A stretch of 64,000 nucleotides of DNA from Nocardiopsis sp. TSRI0078 (lineage in GTDB: Bacteria > Actinomycetota > Actinomycetes > Streptosporangiales > Streptosporangiaceae): assembly GCF_001905145.1 (NCBI RefSeq), contig NZ_LWLB01000033.1, positions 124,001 to 188,000 of the forward strand, in the 5' to 3' direction. A program made the position numbers and the translations under genes. Under the pieces are notes generated by a model. That model was given only the letters and a program-made list of their open reading frames with translations, did not search any database and had not been told where the DNA came from. The number at the start of each line of letters is the position of its first letter. Within the stretch, counting starts at the first letter, position 1. This document shows positions 26,826 through 36,576 of the stretch, piece after piece.

Positions 26826-28040
26826 ATGGATATCGCGATCACATCCGGATACGTCGTGCCCGTCGACGGGGACCCCATCGACGGCGGCACCGTCCTCATC
26901 ACCGACGGCAGGATCACCGCCGTCGGCGCGGACGCCGACGTCACGGTTCCCGAGGGCGCCACCGTCGTCGACGCCTCCGGCAGGTGGGTGCTCCCCGGCT
27001 TCGTGGAGGCCCACGGCCACATCGGCATCGACGAGGAGGGCATCGGCTGGGCCGGTGACGACACCAACGAGATGACCGACCCCAACGGCGCCCGCATGCG
27101 CGCGCTGGACGCCATCAACCCGGCCGACCGCGGCTTCGCCGACGCCCTCTCCGGGGGTGTCACCAGCTCCGTCGTCAAACCCGGCTCGGGCAATCCCATC
27201 GGCGGCCAGACCGTGGCCATCAAGTGCTGGGGCCGCAGCATGGAGGACAGGCTGGTCAGGCACCCGGCCAGCGTCAAGAGCGCCCTGGGCGAGAACCCCA
27301 AGCGGGTGTACGGCAACAAGGACAAGCTCCCCTCCACCCGCCAGGGCGTGGCCGCGGTCATCCGCGACGCCTTCACCCGGGCCCAGGACTACAAGGCCAA
27401 GCGCGAGCACGCGTCGGCCGAGGGCACCCCCTTCGACCGGGACAACACCCTGGAGGTGCTGGTCAGGGTCCTGGACGGCGAACTCCCCTGGTGCCAGCAC
27501 ACGCACCGCGCCGACGACATCCACACCGCGATGCGCCTGGCGGACGAGTTCGGCTACCGGCTGGTCATCAACCACTGCACCGAGGGCCACCTGCTGGCCG
27601 ACGAGATCGCCGAGCGCGGTATCCCCGTCATCACCGGCCCGCTCATGACCAGCCGGTCCAAGGTGGAGGTGAACAACAAGACCCTCGCCAACCCGGGCAT
27701 CCTCGACAGGGCGGGCGTCAAGGTCGCCCTGACCACCGACCACCCGGTCGTCCCGATCGAGTTCCTGGTCCACCAGGCCACCCTGTGCGTCAAGGAGGGC
27801 ATGGACCCCGCGTCCGCGATCCGCGCGCTCACGGTCAACCCCGCCGAGATCATGGGCATCTCCGACCGGGTCGGCTCCCTCAAACCGGGCCTGGACGGCG
27901 ACGTGGTCGTGTGGTCGGGCGACCCGCTGGACGTGATGAGCCGTGCCCTGCGCGTGTTCGTCGAGGGCCGCGAGGTCTACACCTACGACGAGGAGAGCCG
28001 CGAGCGCACCGTGCTCGACGCCTACTACCGGGAAGGCTAG
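26826..28040 (+). CDS. Amidohydrolase (imidazolonepropionase-like)
   Basis: 404-residue metal-dependent hydrolase of the amidohydrolase superfamily. VEAHGHIG gives the first metal ligand pair, HTHRADD and INHCTEGH further His ligands, TDHP the catalytic Asp. KPGSGNPIGGQ is typical of the COG1228 subgroup with uncertain substrate. ATG 26826 follows TAGGTT (26813-26818) by 7 nt without a Shine-Dalgarno: leaderless. Confidence 0.85.
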   Translation: MDIAITSGYVVPVDGDPIDGGTVLITDGRITAVGADADVTVPEGATVVDASGRWVLPGFVEAHGHIGIDEEGIGWAGDDTNEMTDPNGARMRALDAINPADRGFADALSGGVTSSVVKPGSGNPIGGQTVAIKCWGRSMEDRLVRHPASVKSALGENPKRVYGNKDKLPSTRQGVAAVIRDAFTRAQDYKAKREHASAEGTPFDRDNTLEVLVRVLDGELPWCQHTHRADDIHTAMRLADEFGYRLVINHCTEGHLLADEIAERGIPVITGPLMTSRSKVEVNNKTLANPGILDRAGVKVALTTDHPVVPIEFLVHQATLCVKEGMDPASAIRALTVNPAEIMGISDRVGSLKPGLDGDVVVWSGDPLDVMSRALRVFVEGREVYTYDEESRERTVLDAYYREG

Positions 28041-28057
28041 GGGGAACTTCCGGAGTG

Positions 28058-28101
28058 TTCCGGTCCCGCCGTCGGACCGCGGTCCGACGGCGGGACCGGA
28101 A
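28058..28101. terminator. Perfect 44-bp palindrome between convergent genes
   Basis: Arms of 22 bases with no spacer (centre between 28079 and 28080). It lies 18 nt after the amidohydrolase stop and probably acts as terminator for that strand. Confidence 0.75.
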
Positions 28102-28125
28102 ACGTTGCGGGTGTGGAGCGGGAGG

Positions 28126-28183
28126 TTGATCTCGTACCTGTGGCGGGTCCGGGCGCCCAAACCCGCCACAGGTACAAGATCAA
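28126..28183. terminator. Second long hairpin between convergent genes
   Basis: 23-base arms (28126-28148 and 28161-28183) with a single mismatch and a 12-nt loop. With the adjacent palindrome it forms a double bidirectional terminator ahead of the TIGR03089 gene end at 28226. Confidence 0.75.
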
Positions 28184-28225
28184 CGCCGGTCGGGACCGGC
28201 CCGGCGCACCTTCGCGGTCACCGCA

Positions 28226-29041
28226 CTAGGTCAGCTCCACGGTCCGGAAGGGGAACCCGTCCGGGAACGGCGGTCCGCCCGGTCCGCGGACCGCCACGGT
28301 GACCTTCTCCATGCCGGCCCTCCTCAGCGACTCCTCCGGACCCGCGGACTCCAGGGGCGTCAGGACGACGGGGGACCCCGCGGCGACCGGGGCCAGCAGC
28401 AGCTCCACGCCCTCGCCGAGCACGGTCATCGGTGCGTCGGGCTCGGCGAACAGGCCCACACGGTCCTCGGCGGTCAGCTTCCACCGGTCCGCCAGGTGAC
28501 GCGCGCCCGCGGCCAGGGCGGCGCCGGTCCGGGGGCCGTGGCCGTCCAGCGCGGGCGCCTCCGGGTCGATCGGATACGGCGAGAAGTGGTCCCCGTACCC
28601 GCGCACCTCCACCGAGTAGTCGAGCACCATGGGCGGTACCTCGGCCAACGGCAGGCCGAGCGGGTGCAGGGAGGTGCCCACGACCTCGTCCGCGCCGCTG
28701 TCCAGGGCGGCCTCCAGGCGGTCGGCGCCGGCCACCGCGACCTGCGCCCCCTCGGGCGGGTCCGCGTCCGGTCGGACGAACTCCGCCACGGCGCCCACCG
28801 ACCAGCACGAGAGCAGCCACACCAGCGACTGCCAGTGCACCGGCAGGGCGATCACGACGCGGTCGCCGGGCTGCGCGCCGAGCCCGTCCACCAGCATGTT
28901 CGAGGTCTTGGACACCCAGTTGTCGAAGGTGGTGCGGGACAGCTCCACCCGGCCGCCCGAGGCGTCGTAGGAGGTCACGAACGGTCGGGACGGGTCGGCG
29001 GACACCAGGGCGCGCCACAGCTGCGCGGGAGTTTCGGACAT
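28226..29041 (-). CDS. TIGR03089 family protein (ANL N-domain-like)
   Basis: 271 residues. WRALVSADPSRPFVTSYD and PGDRVVIALPVHWQSLVWLLSCW are characteristic of the actinobacterial TIGR03089 family, which resembles the N-terminal half of AMP-forming acyl-CoA synthetases but lacks the ATP-binding and C-terminal lid motifs, so no ligase activity is predicted. ATG 29041 follows TAGAGT by 7 nt (leaderless). Divergent from the GT-C-like gene; the 261-nt gap holds both promoters. Confidence 0.82.
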   Translation of the reverse strand: MSETPAQLWRALVSADPSRPFVTSYDASGGRVELSRTTFDNWVSKTSNMLVDGLGAQPGDRVVIALPVHWQSLVWLLSCWSVGAVAEFVRPDADPPEGAQVAVAGADRLEAALDSGADEVVGTSLHPLGLPLAEVPPMVLDYSVEVRGYGDHFSPYPIDPEAPALDGHGPRTGAALAAGARHLADRWKLTAEDRVGLFAEPDAPMTVLGEGVELLLAPVAAGSPVVLTPLESAGPEESLRRAGMEKVTVAVRGPGGPPFPDGFPFRTVELT

Positions 29042-29302
29042 GACCGCCACTCTAGGACGTGCCCGCCGGACGCGCGCGGGAGGCCGCCGCGCCGACGGCT
29101 CCCCGCGGCCCGGCGGTGACCTGGCCGGGGCCGTAAGGCAACGCAACGGTGACGTCGCCCGGACCCCGTGCGCGCCACCGGGTGCTGACCAGCGCACACG
29201 CCTCCCGCGGCGGTCCGGACCGGGGGTTCGAAGACGCCCCGCGGAGCGTTCGGGGACACCACGGTGTGTGCGGCGGGTTCCGGGAACTGCCACAGTTACC
29301 TC

Positions 29303-31351
29303 ATGCGCTTGCCTCCCGGACGATTCCTCGCCCGTGTCACCGCGCTCCCCGCGATCGCCCTCTCGGCCTGGCTCCTGGTGGCCTTCCCCCTCCTGGCCCT
29401 GGGCTCCTTCACCCCGCTGGCGGCCGCCGTCCTCGGGGCGCCCGCCGTGGTGGCGGCCTGCGCGCTCGTACCCCGGCTGGTCCCGGACCCGCCGGAGGAG
29501 GAGAACGTGCCCTGGTGGCCGGTCGTCCTCGTCCTGGTGATCGCGGTCGCCTTCGCCGCCGTGCAGGTCGCCTACCACGCCGAGGCCCTGGTCATCCGCC
29601 GCGACCCGGCCTCCTACGCCATGTACACCGCGTGGATCGCCGAGAACGGCTCTCTGCCCATCCCGCAGCAGCGGGAGCTCATCGCGGGCGACGACCCCTC
29701 GCTCAGCTACCAGAGCCTGGCCCACTACGAGCGCGGCGACGTCATCTGGCCCCAGTTCATGGCCGGGGCACCGCTGGTGACCTCCATCGGCTACTGGCTG
29801 GGCGGGCTCGACGGGATGCTCGTGACCACCCCGGTCCTGGGCGCGCTGGGCGTGCTCACCTTCGCGGGGCTCACCGCACGCCTGGTCGGGGCCCGCTGGG
29901 CGCCGCCGGCGGCCCTGGTCCTGGCCGTGTGTCTGCCCCAGCAGTGGGTCAGCCGCTTCACCTACAGCGAGCCCCTCACCCAGGTCCTCCTGCTCGGCGG
30001 ACTGGTCCTGGCCCACGACGCGCTCGTACGGCGCACGCGCATCACCGACCGCTGGTCGTCCGCCCACACGCTGGCCGCCGCGGCCGGACTGGCGTTCGGC
30101 CTGGGGCTGGTGGTGCGCATCGACGCGATCCGCGACCTGCTGCCCGTGGTCGGGTTCGTCGGACTGCTGCTGCTCGCCCGGCGCGGACAGGCGCTGCCGC
30201 TCCTGGGCGGACTGGCCGTCGGCGCCGGCCTCGGCCTGTACGCCGGATACGGGCTGTCCCTGCCCTATCTGGAGTACCTGTCCGACTCCCTCGACCCCCT
30301 GCTGCTGATCAGCGCCGCCGTCATCGCGGTCACGGTCGTGGCCACCGCGGCCCTGTGGCGCCACGGGATCCCGCACGTGGAGCGCGTCCGGTGGCTGCCG
30401 GACGTGGTCGCCGCGCTCGTGCTGCTCACCATGGTGCTGCTCGCCGTCCGCCCCCTGCTGTGGCCCGACTACGGGCACGGCAGCGACTTCACCAACGGCT
30501 GGGTCGCCTACGTCCAGCAGCGCGAGGGCCTGCCCGTCGAGGGCAGCCGCACCTACTACGACATGAGCCTGTACTGGGTGGGCTGGTACGTGGGCCTGGC
30601 CACCGTCCTGTTCGCCTCCCTCGGCGTCGCCCTCGTACTGCGCCGCCTCTTCCAGCGGCGCGACCCCCAGTGGCTGCTGCCCGCCATGCTGCTGGTGTGG
30701 ACGGTGACCACCACCCTGCTGCGCCCCGCCATCACCCCCGACCACCCCTGGGCCAGCAGACGGCTGATCGCGCTGGTCATCCCGGCGTTCATCCTGTTCG
30801 CCGTCTGGTTCCTGGCCTGGCTCACCCGCTACTGCGCGGTCGCCTCCCACCCCGACCGGCACACCGCCCCGGCCCGCGCGTTCCCGGCCGTGGTCGCCGC
30901 CGTCACCACGGTGGCACTGGTCGTGCCGACCGTCGCCACCGCATCCGGGATCATGGGCTACAGACAGGACATCGGCAGCGTCGACGCGACGCACCGGCTC
31001 TGCGGCGCGCTGCCCGAGGACGCCTCGGTGGTCGTGGTCGACTCCGACATGGCCGGGAACTACATGCCGCTGCTGCGCAACGTCTGCGGCGTGCCCACCG
31101 CGGCCATGAACGAACCGACCCCGCAGGACGTGGACCGCGTCGTCTCCGAGATCCACGAGCGCGACCGGGACGCCGTGCTCGCCGCGTCGGACTGGGAGCG
31201 GCTCGAACAGCTGACCGACGGCGGGGCGGAGCCCGAGCGGCCCTTCCACGTCGTCGCACGGATGGATCCGAGTACCCTCATGGAACCGCCCACCGGTTCC
31301 TGGACCTTCATGGGAAGCGTGTGGGTGTCCGTCCTCCCCGACGGGGGATGA
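29303..31351 (+). CDS. Multi-span membrane glycosyltransferase-like protein (GT-C type)
   Basis: 682 residues with about 12 hydrophobic helices and, after the last, a 120-residue soluble extracytoplasmic domain. An acidic residue in the first external loop (RRDPASYAMY...) and the overall layout suggest a polyprenyl-phosphate-sugar-dependent GT-C transferase; I cannot assign a family number. It is followed by a GT2 that could make the lipid-linked sugar donor. ATG 29303 was picked as the first Met before the first helix. Confidence 0.65.
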   Translation: MRLPPGRFLARVTALPAIALSAWLLVAFPLLALGSFTPLAAAVLGAPAVVAACALVPRLVPDPPEEENVPWWPVVLVLVIAVAFAAVQVAYHAEALVIRRDPASYAMYTAWIAENGSLPIPQQRELIAGDDPSLSYQSLAHYERGDVIWPQFMAGAPLVTSIGYWLGGLDGMLVTTPVLGALGVLTFAGLTARLVGARWAPPAALVLAVCLPQQWVSRFTYSEPLTQVLLLGGLVLAHDALVRRTRITDRWSSAHTLAAAAGLAFGLGLVVRIDAIRDLLPVVGFVGLLLLARRGQALPLLGGLAVGAGLGLYAGYGLSLPYLEYLSDSLDPLLLISAAVIAVTVVATAALWRHGIPHVERVRWLPDVVAALVLLTMVLLAVRPLLWPDYGHGSDFTNGWVAYVQQREGLPVEGSRTYYDMSLYWVGWYVGLATVLFASLGVALVLRRLFQRRDPQWLLPAMLLVWTVTTTLLRPAITPDHPWASRRLIALVIPAFILFAVWFLAWLTRYCAVASHPDRHTAPARAFPAVVAAVTTVALVVPTVATASGIMGYRQDIGSVDATHRLCGALPEDASVVVVDSDMAGNYMPLLRNVCGVPTAAMNEPTPQDVDRVVSEIHERDRDAVLAASDWERLEQLTDGGAEPERPFHVVARMDPSTLMEPPTGSWTFMGSVWVSVLPDGG

Positions 31352-31400
31352 GCCGCTCCCCCCGCCCTTCCCGCCCGACCGCACCCCGCTGAGAAGAACC

Positions 31401-32336
31401 ATGAGCGACACACGCGACGACGTCCCCCGGCAGCACGAGCAGGACCCGCCGGTCCGCGTCACCATCGTGCTGCCCTGCTACAACGAGGAGGCCCACGTCG
31501 TCGACGAGGTCAAACGGATCTGCTCCGCCATGGACGGGTCCGGGTACGGCTACGAGCTGCTCGCGGTGGACGACGCCTCCACGGACGGCACCCTGGCCCG
31601 GCTGCGCGACGTGGAGGCCCTCTACCCGCACATGCGCGTCATCGCCTTCGGGCACAACGGCGGATCGGGCACCGTCCGCCGGATCGGCAGCCAGCGGGCG
31701 CGCGGCGAGTTCGTCGTGTGGACCGACGCCGACATGAGCTACCCCAACGAGCGCATCCCCGAACTGGTCGCCATGCTCGACGCCGACCCCGGGACCGACC
31801 AGGTCGTGGGGGCGCGGAGCCAGGAGATGGGCAGCCACAAGGCGCTGCGGGTGCCCGCCAAGTGGGTCATCCGCAAGATCGCCGAAGGCCTCACCAACAC
31901 GCGCATCCCCGACCTCAACTCCGGACTGCGCGTGTTCCGCCGCGACATCGCCCGTCCCTACCTGCGACTGCTGCCGCCCGGGTTCTCCTGCGTCACCACC
32001 ATCACACTGGCCTTCCTGTCCAACCAGCACCCCGTCAAGTACGTGCCCATCGAGTACGCCAAGCGGGCGGGCAGGTCCAAGTTCCACTTCGTCAGCGACG
32101 CCTACCGGTACATCCTCCAGGTGCTGCGCATGGTGATGTACTTCAACCCGCTCAAGGTGATGATGCCGCCCGCCCTGGCACTGCTCGGCCTCGGCGCGGC
32201 CAAGTTCGTCTTCGACCAGGTGCGCCACCCGCTGTACGTCCCCAACAACACCGTCATGATCCTCATGACCGGACTGATCATCGCCGCGATCGGGCTGCTG
32301 GCCGACCTGATCGTGCGCTCCCGGGAGAGCGCGTGA
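31401..32336 (+). CDS. GT2 glycosyltransferase, polyprenyl-phosphate sugar synthase-like
   Basis: 311 residues. The GT2 core has VLPCYNEEAHV, VDDASTDGT and the DxD-type TDADMSYP, with RAGRSKFHF near the active-site exit as in dolichyl-phosphate mannose synthases. Two C-terminal helices (about 245-265 and 280-300) anchor it. It would transfer a sugar from NDP-sugar to polyprenyl phosphate. 49 nt after the GT-C-like gene and overlapping the next gene by 4 nt (GTGA). Confidence 0.87.
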   Translation: MSDTRDDVPRQHEQDPPVRVTIVLPCYNEEAHVVDEVKRICSAMDGSGYGYELLAVDDASTDGTLARLRDVEALYPHMRVIAFGHNGGSGTVRRIGSQRARGEFVVWTDADMSYPNERIPELVAMLDADPGTDQVVGARSQEMGSHKALRVPAKWVIRKIAEGLTNTRIPDLNSGLRVFRRDIARPYLRLLPPGFSCVTTITLAFLSNQHPVKYVPIEYAKRAGRSKFHFVSDAYRYILQVLRMVMYFNPLKVMMPPALALLGLGAAKFVFDQVRHPLYVPNNTVMILMTGLIIAAIGLLADLIVRSRESA

Positions 32337-33448
32337 GGGCTGTGCCCCGGGTCGCCCTGGTGGGGCCCGCCCACCCGTACAAGGGCGGTGGCGCCCGGCA
32401 CACCACCGAACTGGCGCACCGGCTGCGGGCGCTCGGCCACCCGACGACCGTGGAGTCCTGGCGGGCCCAGTACCCGGCCGCCCTCTACCCGGGGCGGCAG
32501 ACCATCGACGCCCCCGAGGGGGAGCCCTACCCCGGCACCCGCCACGGGCTGGCCTGGTACCGGCCGGACGGGTGGTGGCGCACCGGGCGGCGCCTGGCCC
32601 GCGACGCCGACCTGGTGGTGCTCACCCTCTTCTCCCCCGTCCAGGTGCCCGCCTACCTCGGCATCCTCGCGGGGGTGCGCTCCCGGCGGGGCGCGGGGGC
32701 GCGGGTGGTGGCGCTGTGCCACAACGTGCTGCCGCACGAGCGGCGGGCCGTGGACGTGTCCCTCGTGCGCTCCCTGCTGCGCCGGGTGGACGCGGTGGTC
32801 ACGCACTCGCCCGAGCAGGCCCGCATCGCCGAGGGGCTGAGGGGGCCAGGCCGCGGGGGCGTGGCGGTCGCCGAGATGCCCCCGCACCTGCCCGAGACCG
32901 GCGGCGCCCCCGCGCTGCCGCCGGGCGAGCGGCGGCACCTGCTGTTCCTGGGCATCGTCCGCCCCTACAAGGGGGTCGACCTGCTGCTGAGGGCCCTGGC
33001 CGACGGCGCGCCCGACGACGTGGCGCTCACCGTGGCCGGGGAGTTCTGGGGCGGCACCGAAGAGCTGGAGGCGCTGGCCGGGGAACTGGGGATCGCCGAC
33101 CGGGTGCGGCTGCGGGACGGGTACGTGCCCGCCGGCGAGCTGCCGGAGCTGTTCGCGTCGGCCGACGCCGTGGTGCTGCCGTACCGGACCGCCACCGCCA
33201 CCCAGAACGTGTGGCTGGCGCACGAGCACGGGCTGCCGGTCGTGGCCACCCGGGCCGGGACCCTCGCCGACCACGTGCGCGAGGGCGTCGACGGGGTGCT
33301 GTGCGAGCCGGGAGACTCCGCCGACCTGGCCCGGGCGCTGGGAGCGTTCTACGCGCCCGGCGAGCCCGAGCGGCTGCGCGCCGGGGTCCGCCCGGTGGAC
33401 GCCGAACCGTACTGGCGGGCCTACACCGGGCGGCTGCTCGGGGCCTGA
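32333..33448 (+). CDS. GT4-type glycosyltransferase
   Basis: 371 residues, GT-B fold. The N-terminal domain opens with VALVGPAHPYKGGGARH; the C-terminal nucleotide-sugar domain has LGIVRPYKGVDLLLRA and the EHGLPVVATRAG region, whose Glu and Gly bind the nucleotide sugar. Start GTG 32333 overlaps the GT2 stop, so the pair are coupled. Acceptor unknown; likely an envelope glycan. Confidence 0.87.
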   Translation: MRAVPRVALVGPAHPYKGGGARHTTELAHRLRALGHPTTVESWRAQYPAALYPGRQTIDAPEGEPYPGTRHGLAWYRPDGWWRTGRRLARDADLVVLTLFSPVQVPAYLGILAGVRSRRGAGARVVALCHNVLPHERRAVDVSLVRSLLRRVDAVVTHSPEQARIAEGLRGPGRGGVAVAEMPPHLPETGGAPALPPGERRHLLFLGIVRPYKGVDLLLRALADGAPDDVALTVAGEFWGGTEELEALAGELGIADRVRLRDGYVPAGELPELFASADAVVLPYRTATATQNVWLAHEHGLPVVATRAGTLADHVREGVDGVLCEPGDSADLARALGAFYAPGEPERLRAGVRPVDAEPYWRAYTGRLLGA

Positions 33449-33571
33449 GGCCGCCCCGCGGGGGAGGACGCGGGGCGGCTGGTCCGGTTTCCGCACCGGC
33501 CCGGAGCGATCGGCTGGGGCCGAGGGGGAGAGGGGGCAGCCGGTGGACCCGGGGTCCGGGACCGATCCAGG

Positions 33572-34660
33572 TCACTGGGGCCGCTCGTCGGTCCAGCCCA
33601 TGGACTCGTAGAGGTCGTACCGGACCACGTCGCCGGGTCTGTTCCAGTCGGCGTTTGCCTCTGCGGGCTCGACCACGACCAGCTCGGTGGACAGCAGCAT
33701 CCCCGTCTGCGGGTCGAAGAGGATGCGCTGCTCGTACCCTCCCAGCGGAGATGCGTCGACATCGTAGGCCACACCGACCGCCGGACGTCCGGAGACGTCG
33801 GTCACGCCCTCCACGGTGCGGACACCGGCCGCACGCGTGAGCAGGGTGTACACGCCCGCGCGGACCTCGGGCGGAAGCGGGTATTCCAGAACCGGCCTGA
33901 GGAGCATGGCCTCGTTCCGGGGCCCGTCAGGGCTCTCCTGGTCCAGCAGCAGCTCCGCCAGTTCCTCCGGGTCCGAGGGCAGCGCCTGGACTTGTCCGAG
34001 CGTCAGCACACGTGTGCCGAAGGCGTACTCCGCGGGCTGGTCCTCGTAGGGAGACCCGAGGTCCGACATGTCCTCGGGGACCGCCTCCTCCCCAGTGTCG
34101 GGATCGTAGGGCCATCGGGTGGGGCTCCCGTCGCGCTCCCAGGAGTCCCGGTCGTCCTCCCGCAGGAGCGACCAGTCCGTGGACACCGCCCGGCTCGTGA
34201 TGGTGCCCTCCTCCATGACCGTCCACGTCTCCCAGGTCCGGAGCCCGTAGATCCCGTAGCGGTCCTCCGCGTCGCCCACGCCCCGAGCGTCGCCCTGTAC
34301 GAGGTGCGTGTACCAGGTCCCGCCGTCGACGTTCTGGGACCGGGCGGCCTCGATGACCGGTTCCATGACCTCCATCACGTCGTCGGTGCTCCCGGAGCCG
34401 TCGGAGGACTCGGGAGCAGGCCCCACGGAGACCGTGTCCGGCTCCGTGACGTCGACCGGGCCCAGGACCAGGAAGGCGAACACGGCCGCGGCCGCCAGCA
34501 CGGCGGCGCCGGACAGGGCCAGGGGGAGCAGGGACACCGGGCGGGCCCGGGACACGGGGCGTTCGCCGTCCGGACGCCAGCCCGTGCGCATGGCCAGTTC
34601 CTCGGGTCCGGGTTCGGGGACGTCCGCCCTCATCCGGCGCAGGTGGTCGAGCTCGTTCAC
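33572..34660 (-). CDS. CU044_5270 family membrane protein (partner of ECF sigma factor)
   Basis: 362 residues: a short cytoplasmic N-terminus, one helix (about 45-66) and an extracytoplasmic domain ending in GYEQRILFDPQTGMLLSTELV, as in the CU044_5270 family regularly encoded after sigma-70 genes in actinomycetes. The position suggests an anti-sigma or sensor role, but a canonical ZAS zinc motif is absent. GTG start overlaps the sigma stop (GTGA). Confidence 0.78.
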   Translation of the reverse strand: MNELDHLRRMRADVPEPGPEELAMRTGWRPDGERPVSRARPVSLLPLALSGAAVLAAAAVFAFLVLGPVDVTEPDTVSVGPAPESSDGSGSTDDVMEVMEPVIEAARSQNVDGGTWYTHLVQGDARGVGDAEDRYGIYGLRTWETWTVMEEGTITSRAVSTDWSLLREDDRDSWERDGSPTRWPYDPDTGEEAVPEDMSDLGSPYEDQPAEYAFGTRVLTLGQVQALPSDPEELAELLLDQESPDGPRNEAMLLRPVLEYPLPPEVRAGVYTLLTRAAGVRTVEGVTDVSGRPAVGVAYDVDASPLGGYEQRILFDPQTGMLLSTELVVVEPAEANADWNRPGDVVRYDLYESMGWTDERPQ

Positions 34661-35262
34661 CGGTGGTCCTCCTTCGCGGGCGTGGCGGTGGCGGCGAGCG
34701 CGGCGCGCACGCGTTTGCGGGCGCGGTGCAGCCGGGAGCGCACGGTGCCCACCGGGATGCCGAGCACCAGGGCGGTCTCCTCGTAGGTCAGCTCTCCCCA
34801 GGCGACCAGCAGCAGGGCGTCCCGATCGCCCCTGGAGAGCCGGGCCAGGGCGGAGGCCAGGCTGCCGGACAGCGACGTGGCGTCCACGCGCTCGGCCGCG
34901 CGGTCGGCGAAGCTCTCCAGGACGGGGTCCACCCCGGTCCGGGCCAGGGCCCGGTAGTGGCGCGTCTCCGCCCGGTGGTGGCGGCGCACCAGGTTGGCGG
35001 CGATCCGCCACAGCCAGGGGCGGGCGTCGGGCCGGGAGGGGTCGTAGCGGTGGCGCTTGCGGAAGGCGATGTGGAAGGTCTCGGCCACCACGTCGTCGGC
35101 GTCCGGTCCGCCCAGCCGCCGGGCGGCGTAGCGGTGCAGTGCGGGCGCGTGGCGGCGGAAGATCTCGCCGAACCGCGTCGGCTCCTCCAGTGACCGCTGG
35201 ATGACGGCCGCGTCGGGTTCCGGGCCGCCGGGCACGGCGGCCCGCGAGGCGGCAGGGGGCAT
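34657..35262 (-). CDS. ECF-type sigma-70 family RNA polymerase sigma factor
   Basis: 201 residues. Region 2 includes RHAPALHRYAARRLG, DADDVVAETF and DARPWLWRIAANLVRR; region 4 has LSRGDRDALLLVAWGELTYEETALVLGIPVGTVRSRLHRARKRV. No extension beyond region 4. It is co-translated with the CU044_5270 membrane protein. In the 215 nt upstream (to 35477) I found no clear autoregulatory promoter. The signal it answers is unknown. Confidence 0.9.
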   Translation of the reverse strand: MPPAASRAAVPGGPEPDAAVIQRSLEEPTRFGEIFRRHAPALHRYAARRLGGPDADDVVAETFHIAFRKRHRYDPSRPDARPWLWRIAANLVRRHHRAETRHYRALARTGVDPVLESFADRAAERVDATSLSGSLASALARLSRGDRDALLLVAWGELTYEETALVLGIPVGTVRSRLHRARKRVRAALAATATPAKEDHR

Positions 35263-35477
35263 GGGGGATCCAATCGCGTCGGGTCGGGGCGGGGGTGGTC
35301 TCACACCCGTACTAGCCCGATCCCCGCGAAAGGGTTCGCGGGCTGTCCGGCCTCGCGTGTGTGATGGTCGGCACACTTCCCACGGGGCGGGTGCGTAAGG
35401 GGCGGCGGCCGCCGGGGACCGAGGGCCGGAGTCCGCTCCCGCGCCGGGCGCGCCCCGCCGCCCCGGACGGCGGCGGA

Positions 35478-36434
35478 TCAGGCGGGCGGCGCGTCCACGG
35501 TCTCCGGCGGTCGGGGGGCACGCCCCGACAGCAGCACCGACAGTCCCGCCCAGCCCACGTCCGCGGCCGTCATCACGAGCCGTGACAGCATCGCCACCAC
35601 CAGCGCCGCGCCGGCGTCCACCACCGGTGACAGCGCCACGACCAGCACCGCCTCGCGCACTCCCAGGCCCGCCGGGGCGAACACCACCAGCAGCCCCAGC
35701 GTCCACGCCAGCGCGTACGCGCCCACCGCCGGGCCGACCGACCGCAGCGCGTCTCCGCCCGCGGCCCAGGTCAGCACCCACACGTGCAGTCCCAGGGGCG
35801 CCCACGCCACCAGGGTCCACCCCACGGCGGCGGCCACGGCCCGGCCCCGCACGTCCAGGGGACCGGCCTCGGCGACCTCGCGGAACCGGGCGAACGGGCG
35901 GGCCGCCAGCCGGATCCCCCAGCCCAGCACACGCGGGTGCAGCGCGGCGAGCAGCAGAGGGGCCAGAGCGAGGGCCCACCACCAGCGGCGGGCGGCCTCC
36001 GCCGACGACAGCGGCAGCGCCGCCGCCGCGACCGCCAGGCTCACCGCGACCGTCACCGCCACCGCGAGCAGGGTCGCCGCCGCGCCCCGGGACCTGGGCA
36101 CCCTCCAGTCGCGGGCCAGCTCCACCTGGGCGACGAACGCCCACACCGAGCCCGGCAGATACTTGCCGAGCTGGCCCACGAACATGACGCGGGCCGCCAC
36201 CCGGTAGGGCAGCGGTGACCCCATTCCGGCCAGCAGCGCGCGCCAGGCGAGCATCTGGGCGGTCAGCCCCGCCATGCCCGCGAGCACCGCCGCGGGCAGC
36301 ACCCACAGGGGCAGCGACGCCGCGGCCTCTCCGGCCTGCTCCCAGTTCGCGTGCAGGGCCAGCCCCGCGCACGCGCACACCACCAGGAACAGCGCCGCCC
36401 GCACCCACGGGTCGCCGCGCAGCCGACTCAGCAC
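35478..36434 (-). CDS. Flippase-like membrane protein (LPG synthase TM-like, UPF0104)
   Basis: 318 residues with about eight hydrophobic helices and the [10 protein letters not shown] plus [11 protein letters not shown] motifs of the lysylphosphatidylglycerol synthase transmembrane / UPF0104 family. The aminoacyl-transferase domain of MprF is absent, so it is the stand-alone flippase-like form. GTG 36434 has GGAGGGAGG 6 nt upstream; longer frames upstream lack support. Divergent from fbiC. Confidence 0.82.
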   Translation of the reverse strand: MLSRLRGDPWVRAALFLVVCACAGLALHANWEQAGEAAASLPLWVLPAAVLAGMAGLTAQMLAWRALLAGMGSPLPYRVAARVMFVGQLGKYLPGSVWAFVAQVELARDWRVPRSRGAAATLLAVAVTVAVSLAVAAAALPLSSAEAARRWWWALALAPLLLAALHPRVLGWGIRLAARPFARFREVAEAGPLDVRGRAVAAAVGWTLVAWAPLGLHVWVLTWAAGGDALRSVGPAVGAYALAWTLGLLVVFAPAGLGVREAVLVVALSPVVDAGAALVVAMLSRLVMTAADVGWAGLSVLLSGRAPRPPETVDAPPA

Positions 36435-36576
36435 GTTGCCTCCCTCCGTACGTGCCGACCCTACGCCGCGCGCGCCACCTCCCCGTTCCCCGCGCGCGGC
36501 TCCGCTCCCCCGGCGTTCCCGCGCTGACCGGTGGTGCGTCCGCAGGTGGGAAAGGCAGGGGCGTAGGGTGCGCTCT

